The position numbers and the translations under genes are program-made. From an uncultured Lachnospiraceae bacterium (GTDB taxonomy: Bacteria > Bacillota > Clostridia > Lachnospirales > Lachnospiraceae), in contig CAJUKA010000016.1 of assembly GCA_910586585.1 (NCBI GenBank), forward strand, positions 1 to 64,000: DNA of 64,000 bases, in the 5' to 3' direction. The stretch's first letter is position 1, and each line of letters opens with the position of its first letter. Shown here in pieces: positions 44,173-52,975 of the stretch. The notes beneath the pieces are model-generated. The model did no database searches. It was not told the origin of the DNA and was given only the letters and a program-made list of their open reading frames with translations.

Positions 44173-44230
44173 AGAAAGATAAAACGCATAAATCCTCAAG
44201 CAAGCTTAGGATTTATGTGTTTATCTTTCT
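44173..44230 (-). other. Strong intra-operon hairpin between oadB and the alpha subunit
   Basis: AGAAAGATAAAACGCATAAATCCT and its partner AGGATTTATGTGTTTATCTTTCT form a stem of about 23 pairs around an 11-base loop. It lies 12 bp after the oadB stop and about 115 bp before the next start. No T-run follows on the minus strand, so it more likely stabilises the upstream mRNA or blunts expression downstream than fully terminates. Confidence 0.6.
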
Positions 44231-44241
44231 TGTAAATAGAT

Positions 44242-45390
44242 TTAAAATACACCGAAAATCGCCATGAAAGTACCTGCTGCAACTGCTGTTCCAATAACAC
44301 CTGCAACATTTGGTCCCATTGCATGCATCAGCAAGAAATTGGTTGGATCGGATTCTGCACCAACCTTCTGTGAAACACGTGCCGCCATAGGCACCGCTGA
44401 AACACCGGCTGAACCAATCAGTGGATTTACTTTACCCTTTGTAAGGATGCACATCAACTTACCAAACAGAACACCGGCTGCCGTACCAAAACAGAACGCA
44501 ACAAGACCTAATACAACGATCTTAATGGTATCCCAATTCAGGAATGCTTCTGCGCTGGTTGTCGCACCTACAGATGTTCCAAGCAGGATAACTACAATAT
44601 ACATCAATGCATTGGAAGCTGTTTCCTGCAGCTGTCTGACAACGCCTGACTCTCTGAATAAATTACCTAACATCAGCATACCAACAAGCGGAGCTGTTGT
44701 AGGAAGAATCAAACAAACTACAATCGTAACAATAATTGGGAATAAAATTTTCTCAAGCTTTGAAACAGGACGAAGCTGAGCCATCTTTATTTGTCTTTCC
44801 TTCTCTGTTGTCAAAGCCTTCATAATAGGTGGCTGGATAATCGGAACCAGTGACATGTAAGAATAAGCTGCCACTGCGATTGGTCCAAGCAATCCAGTTT
44901 GCCCAAGTTTTCCTGCAAGGAAAATTGATGTAGGCCCATCAGCACCACCAATAATAGAAACTGCTGCTGCTGCCTTATCATTAAAGCCAAGTGCAATTGC
45001 GCCGAAGTATGCAGCAAAGATACCAAACTGTGCTGCTGCTCCCAACAAAAAGCTCTTTGGATTGGCAATCAATGGTCCAAAGTCTGTCATGGCACCAACA
45101 CCAAGGAATATCAAAGATGGAAGAATTGCCCACTCATCAAGTAAATAGAAATAATACAGCAAACCGCCGGGTGTACCATCTGCACCAATTGGTGCGATAA
45201 TGTCGGGATAAATATTAACCAGCAGCATACCAAATGCTATCGGTGTTAAAAGAAGCGGTTCATACTGCTTCGCGATAGCAAGATAAAGAAATATACAAGC
45301 AACAACAATCATAATGACATTTCCGCCGGTGATATTAAAAAACGCCGTCTGATGTATCAGATTGTTTAATGTATCTGCTATATATGACAT
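44242..45390 (-). CDS. oadB: Na+-translocating decarboxylase beta subunit
   Basis: 382 residues with nine or more helices. The conserved Asp region is SIIGGADGPTSIFLAGKL, matching the Na+-site motif GxxDGPT of OadB/MmdB/GcdB. A second conserved block (GVSAVPMAARVSQK...GPNVAGVIGTAVAAG) forms the rest of the channel. It decarboxylates carboxybiotin and exports Na+. Confidence 0.95.
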   Translation of the reverse strand: MSYIADTLNNLIHQTAFFNITGGNVIMIVVACIFLYLAIAKQYEPLLLTPIAFGMLLVNIYPDIIAPIGADGTPGGLLYYFYLLDEWAILPSLIFLGVGAMTDFGPLIANPKSFLLGAAAQFGIFAAYFGAIALGFNDKAAAAVSIIGGADGPTSIFLAGKLGQTGLLGPIAVAAYSYMSLVPIIQPPIMKALTTEKERQIKMAQLRPVSKLEKILFPIIVTIVVCLILPTTAPLVGMLMLGNLFRESGVVRQLQETASNALMYIVVILLGTSVGATTSAEAFLNWDTIKIVVLGLVAFCFGTAAGVLFGKLMCILTKGKVNPLIGSAGVSAVPMAARVSQKVGAESDPTNFLLMHAMGPNVAGVIGTAVAAGTFMAIFGVF

Positions 45391-45458
45391 TTTGTCGACC
45401 TCCTATTTTATTTTCTCACCGGAACATATTATTGCTCCGGCTGCACCGATATCGGTGA

Positions 45459-45830
45459 TTAGTTCAAAGTTGCAAGTAAAGCACCTGCTTCAACAGAGTC
45501 GCCGACTGCTACATCAACGCTTGCTACTGTACCATCCTGAGGAGCTACCACAGGAATTTCCATCTTCATAGCTTCAAGGATTACGACTGCATCGCCTTTC
45601 TTTACAGCCTGTCCTACACTCTTTTCAAGTTTAAATACCTTTCCTGCTGCACCTGCTTCAATTCTTATGCTGCCTGCACCTGTGCTTGCTGCTTTCGGTG
45701 CCGCCTTGGGAGCTGCTTTTGGCGCTGCCTTGGGAGCTGCTGCTGCAACAGGAGCTGCACCGGAACCTGCGCCCTCTTCTACTACTACATCATATACGTT
45801 GCCGTTAACGGTAATGGTATAATTTTTCAT
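45459..45830 (-). CDS. Biotin carboxyl carrier protein
   Basis: 123 residues. N-terminal segment MKNYTITVNGNVYDVVVEEG, a flexible Ala/Pro/Lys linker of PKAAPKAA repeats (about 32-50), and a biotinyl domain ending with the biotin site EAMKMEIPVVAPQDG. It corresponds to 1.3S/MmdC/OadA-C carriers and shuttles CO2 between the two carboxyltransferases and OadB. Confidence 0.95.
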   Translation of the reverse strand: MKNYTITVNGNVYDVVVEEGAGSGAAPVAAAAPKAAPKAAPKAAPKAASTGAGSIRIEAGAAGKVFKLEKSVGQAVKKGDAVVILEAMKMEIPVVAPQDGTVASVDVAVGDSVEAGALLATLN

Positions 45831-45899
45831 TTTGAAATCCTCCTAAAATAATGACAAAATCTTTCTATTGCGTAATGCGAAAACATCAGCCACTACAGC

Positions 45900-46721
45900 C
45901 TATGCTCTCTTCCATTTATTTGTATTTGCTCTCTTAATGCTTCTTACACGGAAGCCTTCTACACTTGTTCCCTCATAGGAAGCAATTGCTGCTGCAATAA
46001 CTGCCACAAGCTCCATATCATCTGAGAGATCTTCTTCTTCCTCTACGATATCTACTGCCGGAGCTGCTGGTTCTGCAACTGGCTCAGCCTCTTCTTTTGG
46101 TTTTGCGAAAGAAGCCTGAATCTTAGGAATCACACCAAATGCTGAAATAATCAGACTTATAAGAATCAATACAACGAACACCGTTCCCATACCAAGCAGC
46201 GTATTGAGTGCCGCTCTTGTCATCAACTGGCCCATTGTTTCATTCAAATTGAGTGTACATGATGTCATTCGCAAATAAATATCGTTTGTAAAGATTAATT
46301 CTACCGAGCCGCTCGCAGCCTCACCTGTAACAGGCACTGTGACAATAATCGTATCGTCGTCAACAACGGAAGAAGGAGTACCAATCTCTTTGATACTGAC
46401 CATATCTTCAAGACCTGACTGGAAGGATGTAAGCGCGCCGTTAACTGCCTTGCCTTGACATGTGAAAGAGCCATCACCTGTATACTGCATAAACGTTGAT
46501 GTAAACAGATCTCCAAGCTCAACATTATTGTAGTTCGCAAGCATTTCATTAACATTCTCTTTTGTTACCAATTCCGTCGTAAGACCGATAACCTGAGTTG
46601 ATTTTGCTTCTGCGGTACTAATTTTAGCCTCTTGCAGCTCACTCATAGTATTTTCTGAACCACATGCTGTCAAGGTAAAAACGCAGGCTAGCATTAATAA
46701 TGTTTTTGCAAATTTTTTCAT
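45900..46721 (-). CDS. OadG-like subunit preceded by a lipoprotein domain
   Basis: 273 residues from the ATG at 46721; a GTG four codons earlier is less likely. A lipoprotein signal ends at LTACG (about Cys 20). Residues about 25-165 form an extracytoplasmic domain (LEDMVSIKEIGTPSSVVDDD and VPVTGEAASGSVELIFTNDI). A transmembrane helix (FVVLILISLIISAFGVIPKI) follows, then an acidic Pro/Ala linker and the OadG tail (VAVIAAAIASYEG, FRVRSIKR). Ordinary OadG is about 80-100 residues with only the helix and tail, so this is a fusion of an outer domain to the membrane anchor. Confidence 0.85.
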   Translation of the reverse strand: MKKFAKTLLMLACVFTLTACGSENTMSELQEAKISTAEAKSTQVIGLTTELVTKENVNEMLANYNNVELGDLFTSTFMQYTGDGSFTCQGKAVNGALTSFQSGLEDMVSIKEIGTPSSVVDDDTIIVTVPVTGEAASGSVELIFTNDIYLRMTSCTLNLNETMGQLMTRAALNTLLGMGTVFVVLILISLIISAFGVIPKIQASFAKPKEEAEPVAEPAAPAVDIVEEEEDLSDDMELVAVIAAAIASYEGTSVEGFRVRSIKRANTNKWKRA

Positions 46722-46739
46722 ATTAACGTTCACCCTTTC

Positions 46740-48173
46740 TTAGACCGTTCCATGCTTTTTAGATGGACGATCCTCTCTTTTTGTGATTAACATTTCAAAA
46801 GCGCCTATCACATATTTTCTTGTGTCTGCTGCTTCAATAATCTGATCTACATAACCTCTCTTTGCAGCACCAGCGGCGCTTGTCTGAAGTGCCGCATACT
46901 CTGCTGCCTTCTCCTTAATCACGTCCGCACCCTGTCCATCATACATAATCTTTGCTGCAAGGCTGGCATCCATTGAACCGATCTCTGCATCAGGCCATGC
47001 AATTGTGATATCTGCACCAACTGCCTTTGAATTCATAGCTACGTATGCACTTCCAAATGCTTTGCCAATAATAACATTTACCTTTGGCACAGTGGCATTT
47101 GCGAAAGCATATGTAAGCTTCGCAACAGCCTTTGCAATACGCTTCTCGCTGCACATTGTTGCTTCATACCCTTTTACATTTGTAAGGGATAATACAGGAA
47201 TTTCAAAAGCATCACAGAATTGAATAAAATCTGCTGCCTTTTCGCATCCATCAGCAGACAGCACTGCATCAAACTTGTCTGCAACTTCACCTTCTGCATT
47301 GTAGACTTCTGTACGGTTTGCAACACAACCTATTGTTGTACCATTTAATTTGATAAATCCTGTTACCATATTCTTTGCATAATTCTCTTTTACTTCAAAG
47401 AATACGTTATTATCTGCAATCGTTGACAGTGCAATAGAAGTATCTCCTACACAGTTTGCAAGATCCGCACACACTCTGTTGAGGTCATCCGTGCATTCCT
47501 GGAATAATGTTTCACCTGAATTATTTCCAGGTATCATTGATACCAGATCTCTGATCTTATCATAAATAGCAGCTTCCTCTGCAACAACATCTACAATTCC
47601 GCTCTCCTTGCTCTGAAAATCTGCTGCAGAAGAATCACACTTCGAAATATTATTTCCATCAAGTGCATTGGGAGAATTGACAAAAAGTTTTGCTTTTTTG
47701 CTCTCCATAAATGTGAAATCCGTAAGTGTTGGAATCAATGCTAGTCCACCGCCGCAGCTTCCAAATATTGCTGTGATCTGTGGAATCACACCTGACGCAA
47801 GTGTCTGCTTCAGATATATTTCACCAAAAGCATTCAGCGCGTCGGTTGCTTCCTGAAGTCTAAGACCTGCTGAATCAATCAGACCGATGACAGGTGCGCC
47901 TGTCTTCATAGCCAGATCGTAGAGGTTCGCAATCTTTTTCGCATGCATCTCACCAACAGAACCGTTCATTACGGAAGCATCCTGGCTATACACATACACA
48001 AGAGCGCCATTGATTACTCCATATCCGGTAACAACACCATCAGAAGGAGTCTCTGTCTGTTTCAAATTGAAATCTGTAGCTCTTGCTGTAACTAGGGCGC
48101 CAATTTCAACGAAACTGTTTTCATCAAGCAAAGATTCAATTCTTTTACTTGCTAAACTTGAAGTAGTACTCAT
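46740..48173 (-). CDS. Acyl-CoA carboxyltransferase (MmdA/12S-type)
   Basis: 477 residues from the ATG at 48173 (GGAGGTCATAAA); the reading frame is open for 32 codons further, through a repeat. Two crotonase-like carboxyltransferase halves: the first with GLIDSAGLRLQEATDALNA and FGSCGGGLALIPTLTDFTFM, the second with NVKGYEATMCSEKR and IGKAFGSAYVAMNSKAVGAD. This subunit takes CO2 from methylmalonyl-CoA or a similar acyl-CoA onto biotin. First gene of the operon. Residues for CoA specificity cannot be assigned by eye. Confidence 0.9.
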   Translation of the reverse strand: MSTTSSLASKRIESLLDENSFVEIGALVTARATDFNLKQTETPSDGVVTGYGVINGALVYVYSQDASVMNGSVGEMHAKKIANLYDLAMKTGAPVIGLIDSAGLRLQEATDALNAFGEIYLKQTLASGVIPQITAIFGSCGGGLALIPTLTDFTFMESKKAKLFVNSPNALDGNNISKCDSSAADFQSKESGIVDVVAEEAAIYDKIRDLVSMIPGNNSGETLFQECTDDLNRVCADLANCVGDTSIALSTIADNNVFFEVKENYAKNMVTGFIKLNGTTIGCVANRTEVYNAEGEVADKFDAVLSADGCEKAADFIQFCDAFEIPVLSLTNVKGYEATMCSEKRIAKAVAKLTYAFANATVPKVNVIIGKAFGSAYVAMNSKAVGADITIAWPDAEIGSMDASLAAKIMYDGQGADVIKEKAAEYAALQTSAAGAAKRGYVDQIIEAADTRKYVIGAFEMLITKREDRPSKKHGTV

Positions 48174-48220
48174 TTTATGACCTCCATTTTTTATATTAAA
48201 ATTACTATGAAAAATAAAAT

Positions 48221-48252
48221 TTTTCATAGCAGTCATGGCCATGCGGCCCGAT
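48221..48252. repeat. 32-bp direct repeat, copy 1
   Basis: TTTTCATAGCAGTCATGG, then CCATGCGGCCCGAT; the identical 32 bases recur at 48307-48338, 86 bp apart. Both lie in the 5' leader of the carboxyltransferase operon. Contains the palindromic core GGCCATGCGGCC. Confidence 0.9.
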
Positions 48253-48306
48253 TGTTTCAGGTCCTTCATGACTCACAACTACTATTTTTCTTCGAAAAAC
48301 ATTCGT

Positions 48307-48338
48307 TTTTCATAGCAGTCATGGCCATGCGGCCCGAT
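48307..48338. repeat. 32-bp direct repeat, copy 2
   Basis: Identical to 48221-48252. On the minus strand each copy contains ATG codons (MAMTAMKN) in an open frame. In this copy the frame gives a 20-residue ORF (MAMTAMKNECFSKKNSSCES) that stops before the next copy. Confidence 0.9.
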
Positions 48339-48782
48339 AATTCTAAGCACCGCATAAAGCACATTTTCTTAAAAAAGAATCTTTTTTGCGCAATTTTAAA
48401 AATTGCGACAAGCTAAGTATAACATATATTATTGTATTCGCCTAGTGAATTTTTAGTGAATTTTTACATTTTTTCACATTCTATTATGTTTTACAATAAA
48501 AATGTTTCACTTAATTTGTATCAATGTTATATTCTCCATACAGCTTATATGTTATATTTCTACTGGATAAAAGTACAGTTTACAAGGGACTATCTGCTTC
48601 ACAAGTTCCTGCTTGCGTCCGTCCAGTTCCTCTACCCTAAGTCTACACCTAAATGACCGCCCATTCCGTATATCCGAAAGGTGGGAAATCGGCCTAAAAA
48701 ACAATCCATTTCCACGCTCTCGGAATTGTGGTAAAATAATAAGTACAGAGTGACAAATCGAAAGTGGGAGGAGAAACGCTAC

Positions 48783-49112
48783 ATGAAAACATATCAGGTA
48801 AGTTTGAACGGCAGACAATATAGTATGCTTGAAAAAATGTTATGTTCATTTAGGGCCAGCCAATTAGCAAAGAACCAATGTATAAACGGATACGAATTGT
48901 TTTCAGATATGATTGATGACATATCTTCGCCTGTAACAGATGGATGGAGTACATATGAAATTGTACTGAAAGAGTCTGTTGATAAATTGACTTTATTAAG
49001 ATTTATAACAAAAGTGGTATTTCCAAAAGATGAAGATTATTTTGTAAGGCAGATTGGGAAAAATTTTCAATGTGAAAAAGACTTTGGATTTCAGATTTCT
49101 TTGAACTTTTGA
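48783..49112 (+). CDS. Hypothetical protein, 109 aa
   Basis: Starts at the ATG at 48783, nine bases after GGAGGAG. MKTYQVSLNGRQYSMLEKML, followed by a Cys-containing middle and a C-terminal half with ITKVVFPKDEDYFVRQIGKN. No transmembrane helix, no known motif. Codon use is like the surrounding genes. It lies just before a decayed mobile-element regulator and may belong to the same acquired fragment. I do not recognise it. Confidence 0.55.
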   Translation: MKTYQVSLNGRQYSMLEKMLCSFRASQLAKNQCINGYELFSDMIDDISSPVTDGWSTYEIVLKESVDKLTLLRFITKVVFPKDEDYFVRQIGKNFQCEKDFGFQISLNF

Positions 49113-49150
49113 AATTCCTATTTATTGAGCAGACAAAGGGGGGGGAGCGC

Positions 49151-49507
49151 ATGGAACTATCTATACAGGAACGCCTAAAAGACTTGCGTATGGAGCGTGG
49201 CTTGACGCTGGATCAGCTTGCGGAGAAAAACCACCTCTCCAAGCCTGCTTTGGGAAGTTACGAGAGGGACAATCTCAAAGACATCAGCCAGCGACACACC
49301 CGGATTTTCCCCGGCTCATGGCCGACCTTGAAATTTATGTGAACGGCATAGCCGGAAAACAGGTGCAGAGCGCAAACGCCATTGTGGACGCTGTGAGTGC
49401 AACGATTATGAAGCAACACAATCCCGGTTTGACCGCCCCACAGCTAAGACAGCTTAATCGCCGCCCATATTGACGATGACAGCTTTTGCCGCTATGTGAT
49501 AATATAA
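49151..49507 (+). pseudogene. XRE regulator of a conjugative element, decayed
   Basis: The frame from 49151 starts MELSIQERLKDLRMERGLTL, an HTH typical of regulators in Tn916/Tn1549-like conjugative elements. After KDISQ a deletion brings the C-terminal part near (THPDFPRLMADLEIYVNGIA and AGKQVQSANAIVDAVSAT), which is read in another frame. A further one-base insertion occurs at LRQL before IAAHIDDDSFCRYVI. At least two lesions, so inactive. GGGGGGGAG precedes it. Confidence 0.7.
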
Positions 49508-49522
49508 TGTATAAACTATAAA

Positions 49523-49543
49523 ACCGCCCCAATATCAGGCGGT
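49523..49543 (+). terminator. Small stem-loop after the XRE remnant
   Basis: ACCGCC pairs with GGCGGT across a 9-base loop and is followed by CTTGTAGTT. A weak terminator; it follows the end of the remnant by 16 bp. Confidence 0.45.
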
Positions 49544-49636
49544 CTTGTAGTTATTCTTCAATGCCTGCTTTCGCAAACATTTTTTAAGTTTTCAATATCA
49601 GCAGCGTTATCTATAAGTCGGGCATCCTATTCACCA

Positions 49637-52495
49637 TCATGCTTCTGGCTGTAGTGGTATAAAATTCACATGGGTATCGTTATCAAACAAAAGGTTGGAA
49701 TCTCCTAAATCTTGTTCTACAGGCTGCTCATTGCTTTGCTGTATCATGATATCGTTGCAGCCGTCCAGCAGAAAATAGCTATTTGACTTCCAAGTATTAT
49801 CTTTCTGCAGTCTAAGCTCTGTAATCACATATCCTAATGTGTCTACATGTCCCAGAAGTCCTGAGATATATGTTTTTAATACTATCGTGGGTGTTTCTTC
49901 ATTATTAAAAGTAATAATATTACAGCCGCTTACCGCATCCGCCCGAATTTCGCCAAAAGCTTCCTCCTGCAAATACGTTTTAATTTCGCTATCCATATGC
50001 TTTCTCTCATAGATACGAATTACTGCATCTATTTGGAGTTCTGCTATGGTGGTATATTGATTTTCTTTTCCAAGCTGAATCTGAATCGAAGCTTCTTCTC
50101 CACGAATGTGTTCTCTATACTTAGTCATAATTGGAAATCCTGTATCTTCTGTATATCCATCTGGTAAAGGAATCTGTCTGCCTGTCTTGGTATCGGTAAT
50201 CCTTAATGCATAACCACCGTCGCCTCCATTATAACCCAAGTTTACCATCTCTATCTTTTCTTCAATTCCATCCCCATTCAAGTCCACACTTTTTGGAAAC
50301 CGTATTTCTGACATAAATTCATGGTGGTTGGGAAAAAGCGCATCCAGTGTTTGCGCATCCTTTTTCATCATCTCATCAACAATCATATTGGAAATAATAT
50401 AGGAGCCCCCTGACTGACTGCTGCCTGTTTTTGTTTCACCTTCAGACCATGGAAGCCAGATACCGTCTTTACCATAGGGGCGTATCATTGTCACATCCAC
50501 ACTATCTCCATGCTCATAAAATTCAAGCGTCACTGTACATGTGTTTTCATCTTTGGAAGGTTTTACAACTGTGCCTACTTTATTAGGATTCTGGAGAAGA
50601 TTCAGCAAAGCTATAGCTGCTGTATCCGGCTGAAACAATTCCGTGTATCGTTCCTTTGCGTGTTCATTCAATGCTTCTCCTGCCTCATTATAAGAATAAT
50701 AATCCATCATCGTCCCTTTTATCACACCATGCGGATACGCCTGGTAAAATTCTTCTAAGGTGCAAATATTATCCCTATATTCAAGTATTTCTGAAGTTAT
50801 GGCAAACTTATCATCTTTTATCTCATAAGTCAACAGCTCACGCCATACTGTGACATGCGGATCAGATACCCATGCATAGTATAAAATTTCTGCGGAACGG
50901 TCTTTGATATCTACAATACGATAATTCAATTTTGACGCATCTTCACCACCAGATAAATCCCATGGCCAAGGGCTGGACCATCCAAACGCAGCATAGTCCT
51001 TCCCATCCTCAAAGCCACAAACCAGCATATCCTCATTTACAAACTTTTGTTCTGTCTTGTCATTTGCAAGTCTGATAATTGTTCCTCCATCACGACTGCA
51101 AAACGCCTGTGCCCACTGTTCTATCAACTCTCTTACCATCAAATCTGTATTTACATGATTAAGCAATTCATTCAGCTGCTTTTTTTGCTGCTTCAATTGT
51201 ACAACAGCCGTCTCGAATTGTTCAGACACTTGCAAAAGGCTCTCTTCTTTGGCTGTATTTTTACCCTGTTTTGCTTCCAGTTCCTTCAAAACCTCCAGTT
51301 CTTTTTGCAGATCTGCTGTTTGTATTTGGAGGTCTTTTTCCAATTCTTCTATCTGTGCCAATGCTTCTTTCAATTCATCATCTGTTAAGACACTATTTTG
51401 CGATGTTTTCTGTGATAATTCATCCGCATTTTTCAAAAGCTGTTCTTGCTGCGCAGTAAGTTTATAAACATCCATCTCTGCAAAAGTAGTTCCACTATTC
51501 TGTGTTGATTTGTCTTCAACCAAATCGAAGTCTTTCTCTTTTTTTTGTGTCATAAAGCATACAGGAACAATAATACACGCTAAAATTGCGGCTGCGAGAA
51601 TCCAAAACGCTGGCTTTTTATAATCTAAAATATTTTTGACACGTTCTTTCACTCCCACCTCACCAAAAGCGACCGGACAAGCGGCAATCATACGGCGGTT
51701 TACCGCACAGCTTAAGAGTGCCTGTGAATATTCTTTTTTGCACTGTATCCCAATCTGCTGCACGACACGCTCATCACAGACAAGTTCAATATCCCTGCAA
51801 AGCAGTATATAAGCAATCCACATACAGGGATTGAACCAATATACAGATAAAAGTATAAATCCTATTGGTTTTATCAGATAATCTCCGCTTCTTCGATGCG
51901 TTTTTTCATGCAGAATTACATATGGAAGATCTTTATCAGATATCGAATAAGGAATATAAATACGCGGTTTAACGATTCCAAATAAAAATGGCATTTCTAT
52001 TCTGTCACTTTGATAAATTCGTATAAAACACGCTTCATCCAATGCAACATCATTTGGTATCGCCGTCTTAACACGGCTTGCAAGCCGCAGCCAGCTTATT
52101 GCCATATATCCCATCATCAGCCCAATTCCAACTATCCACAATCTTGCGCAAACGGAAATCCAACTCTTTGGGCGATTTACAGAGATGTCATCTGCAAAAG
52201 AAATTTCTGTTTTCTGAATAGACGAAGTTGCAGGACTATAAACGGTTTCTGTTTTTAAATCTGGCTCCTGCTGCATCTCATAAAGTGATGCTTCTACTGT
52301 TTTTGTATCTGGAATCAGACTAAATACAGACTCTATCGAAAATGGAAACAACAGACGAATCCCTACCAAAAACCATAAAAAACAACGCATCGTTTTTGGC
52401 GCTTTTCTCAGAAAGAAACGAACAATAAGCACCGCAAAAACTAAATAACTTGCCGAGATACTCATGTTAAAAATATTGATAAACAATTTCTCCAT
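49637..52495 (-). CDS. BlaR1/MecR1-like M56 metallopeptidase with large extracellular sensor
   Basis: 952 residues from the ATG at 52495 (GGAAGGAG upstream). The N-terminal M56 membrane domain (about 1-295) has several helices and the zinc site ILHEKTHRRSGD (HExxH) with the downstream acidic ligand region ELVCDERV. A fourth helix (PAFWILAAAILACIIVPVCF) leads outside. An extracellular coiled coil (about 345-450; rich in LEKDLQ/ELEVLKELEAKQ) is followed by about 500 residues of unknown sensor domain. No penicillin-binding motifs are visible, so the signal is probably not a beta-lactam. It pairs with the repressor gene upstream. Confidence 0.85.
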   Translation of the reverse strand: MEKLFINIFNMSISASYLVFAVLIVRFFLRKAPKTMRCFLWFLVGIRLLFPFSIESVFSLIPDTKTVEASLYEMQQEPDLKTETVYSPATSSIQKTEISFADDISVNRPKSWISVCARLWIVGIGLMMGYMAISWLRLASRVKTAIPNDVALDEACFIRIYQSDRIEMPFLFGIVKPRIYIPYSISDKDLPYVILHEKTHRRSGDYLIKPIGFILLSVYWFNPCMWIAYILLCRDIELVCDERVVQQIGIQCKKEYSQALLSCAVNRRMIAACPVAFGEVGVKERVKNILDYKKPAFWILAAAILACIIVPVCFMTQKKEKDFDLVEDKSTQNSGTTFAEMDVYKLTAQQEQLLKNADELSQKTSQNSVLTDDELKEALAQIEELEKDLQIQTADLQKELEVLKELEAKQGKNTAKEESLLQVSEQFETAVVQLKQQKKQLNELLNHVNTDLMVRELIEQWAQAFCSRDGGTIIRLANDKTEQKFVNEDMLVCGFEDGKDYAAFGWSSPWPWDLSGGEDASKLNYRIVDIKDRSAEILYYAWVSDPHVTVWRELLTYEIKDDKFAITSEILEYRDNICTLEEFYQAYPHGVIKGTMMDYYSYNEAGEALNEHAKERYTELFQPDTAAIALLNLLQNPNKVGTVVKPSKDENTCTVTLEFYEHGDSVDVTMIRPYGKDGIWLPWSEGETKTGSSQSGGSYIISNMIVDEMMKKDAQTLDALFPNHHEFMSEIRFPKSVDLNGDGIEEKIEMVNLGYNGGDGGYALRITDTKTGRQIPLPDGYTEDTGFPIMTKYREHIRGEEASIQIQLGKENQYTTIAELQIDAVIRIYERKHMDSEIKTYLQEEAFGEIRADAVSGCNIITFNNEETPTIVLKTYISGLLGHVDTLGYVITELRLQKDNTWKSNSYFLLDGCNDIMIQQSNEQPVEQDLGDSNLLFDNDTHVNFIPLQPEA

Positions 52496-52554
52496 AAATA
52501 AGCTCCTTCCAAATATTTGTGATGACCATATTGCCATCAGCATGATTTTTCAAT

Positions 52555-52914
52555 CTAATCCTTATAAGTATCAATAATCTTTTGAATTTCATCAACTTCC
52601 TGTTTTGAAAGCTGTTTTTTTCTGGTAAATGCAGCAATAAAACTTGGCAGAGAACCTGAAAACGTGCGATCTACCACCTCTGCACTTTCTGCTGACTGTA
52701 CATCTTCCCTAGATACAAGCGAGGTTACAACTGCTCCTTCAGATTTCAAAATACCACGCTCTGACAAACGCCGAATGACCGTATAAGTTGTTGACTTTTT
52801 CCATTCTAATTTTTCGTTGCACAAACGCACCAGTTCACTGCTGGAAACAGGTTCATTTTCCCACAATATTTCACAAAACCGATATTCACTTTCAAATATT
52901 TTTGGAATCTCCAT
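52555..52914 (-). CDS. BlaI/MecI/CopY family repressor
   Basis: 119 residues. Winged helix with SSSELVRLCNEKLEWKKSTT and YTVIRRLSERGIL, and the C-terminal dimerisation helix LSKQEVDEIQKIIDTYKD. Lies 60 bp upstream of the BlaR1-like gene, the usual order. The sensor peptidase would cause its removal and induce the pair. The operator is at 52941-52956. Confidence 0.92.
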   Translation of the reverse strand: MEIPKIFESEYRFCEILWENEPVSSSELVRLCNEKLEWKKSTTYTVIRRLSERGILKSEGAVVTSLVSREDVQSAESAEVVDRTFSGSLPSFIAAFTRKKQLSKQEVDEIQKIIDTYKD

Positions 52915-52930
52915 ATACTTTCCCTTCCTT

Positions 52931-52959
52931 ATTATAATACTGTACTCTCGAATACATAA
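52931..52959 (-). promoter_or_regulatory. Promoter and BlaI-type operator of the blaI/blaR1-like operon
   Basis: A 16-bp dyad TGTACTCTCGAATACA at 52941-52956 has the TGTA/TACA outer arms typical of BlaI/MecI boxes. It lies directly upstream of a TATAAT -10 box (52931-52936, minus strand). The spacer and the -35 position would fall within the dyad. This position suits repression by polymerase exclusion. Confidence 0.6.
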
Positions 52960-52975
52960 TATTTTTAGATATGCG

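Larger units (their letters stand above)
48174..48782. other. 600-bp leader and divergent intergenic region with repeats
   Basis: Holds the two 32-bp repeats at 48221-48252 and 48307-48338, a hairpin CTATGAAAAAT/ATTTTTCATAG at 48205-48229, and a TATACT -10-like box for the minus strand near 48417. The plus-strand part contains a strong ribosome site for the gene at 48783. No other gene is convincing. Confidence 0.55.
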
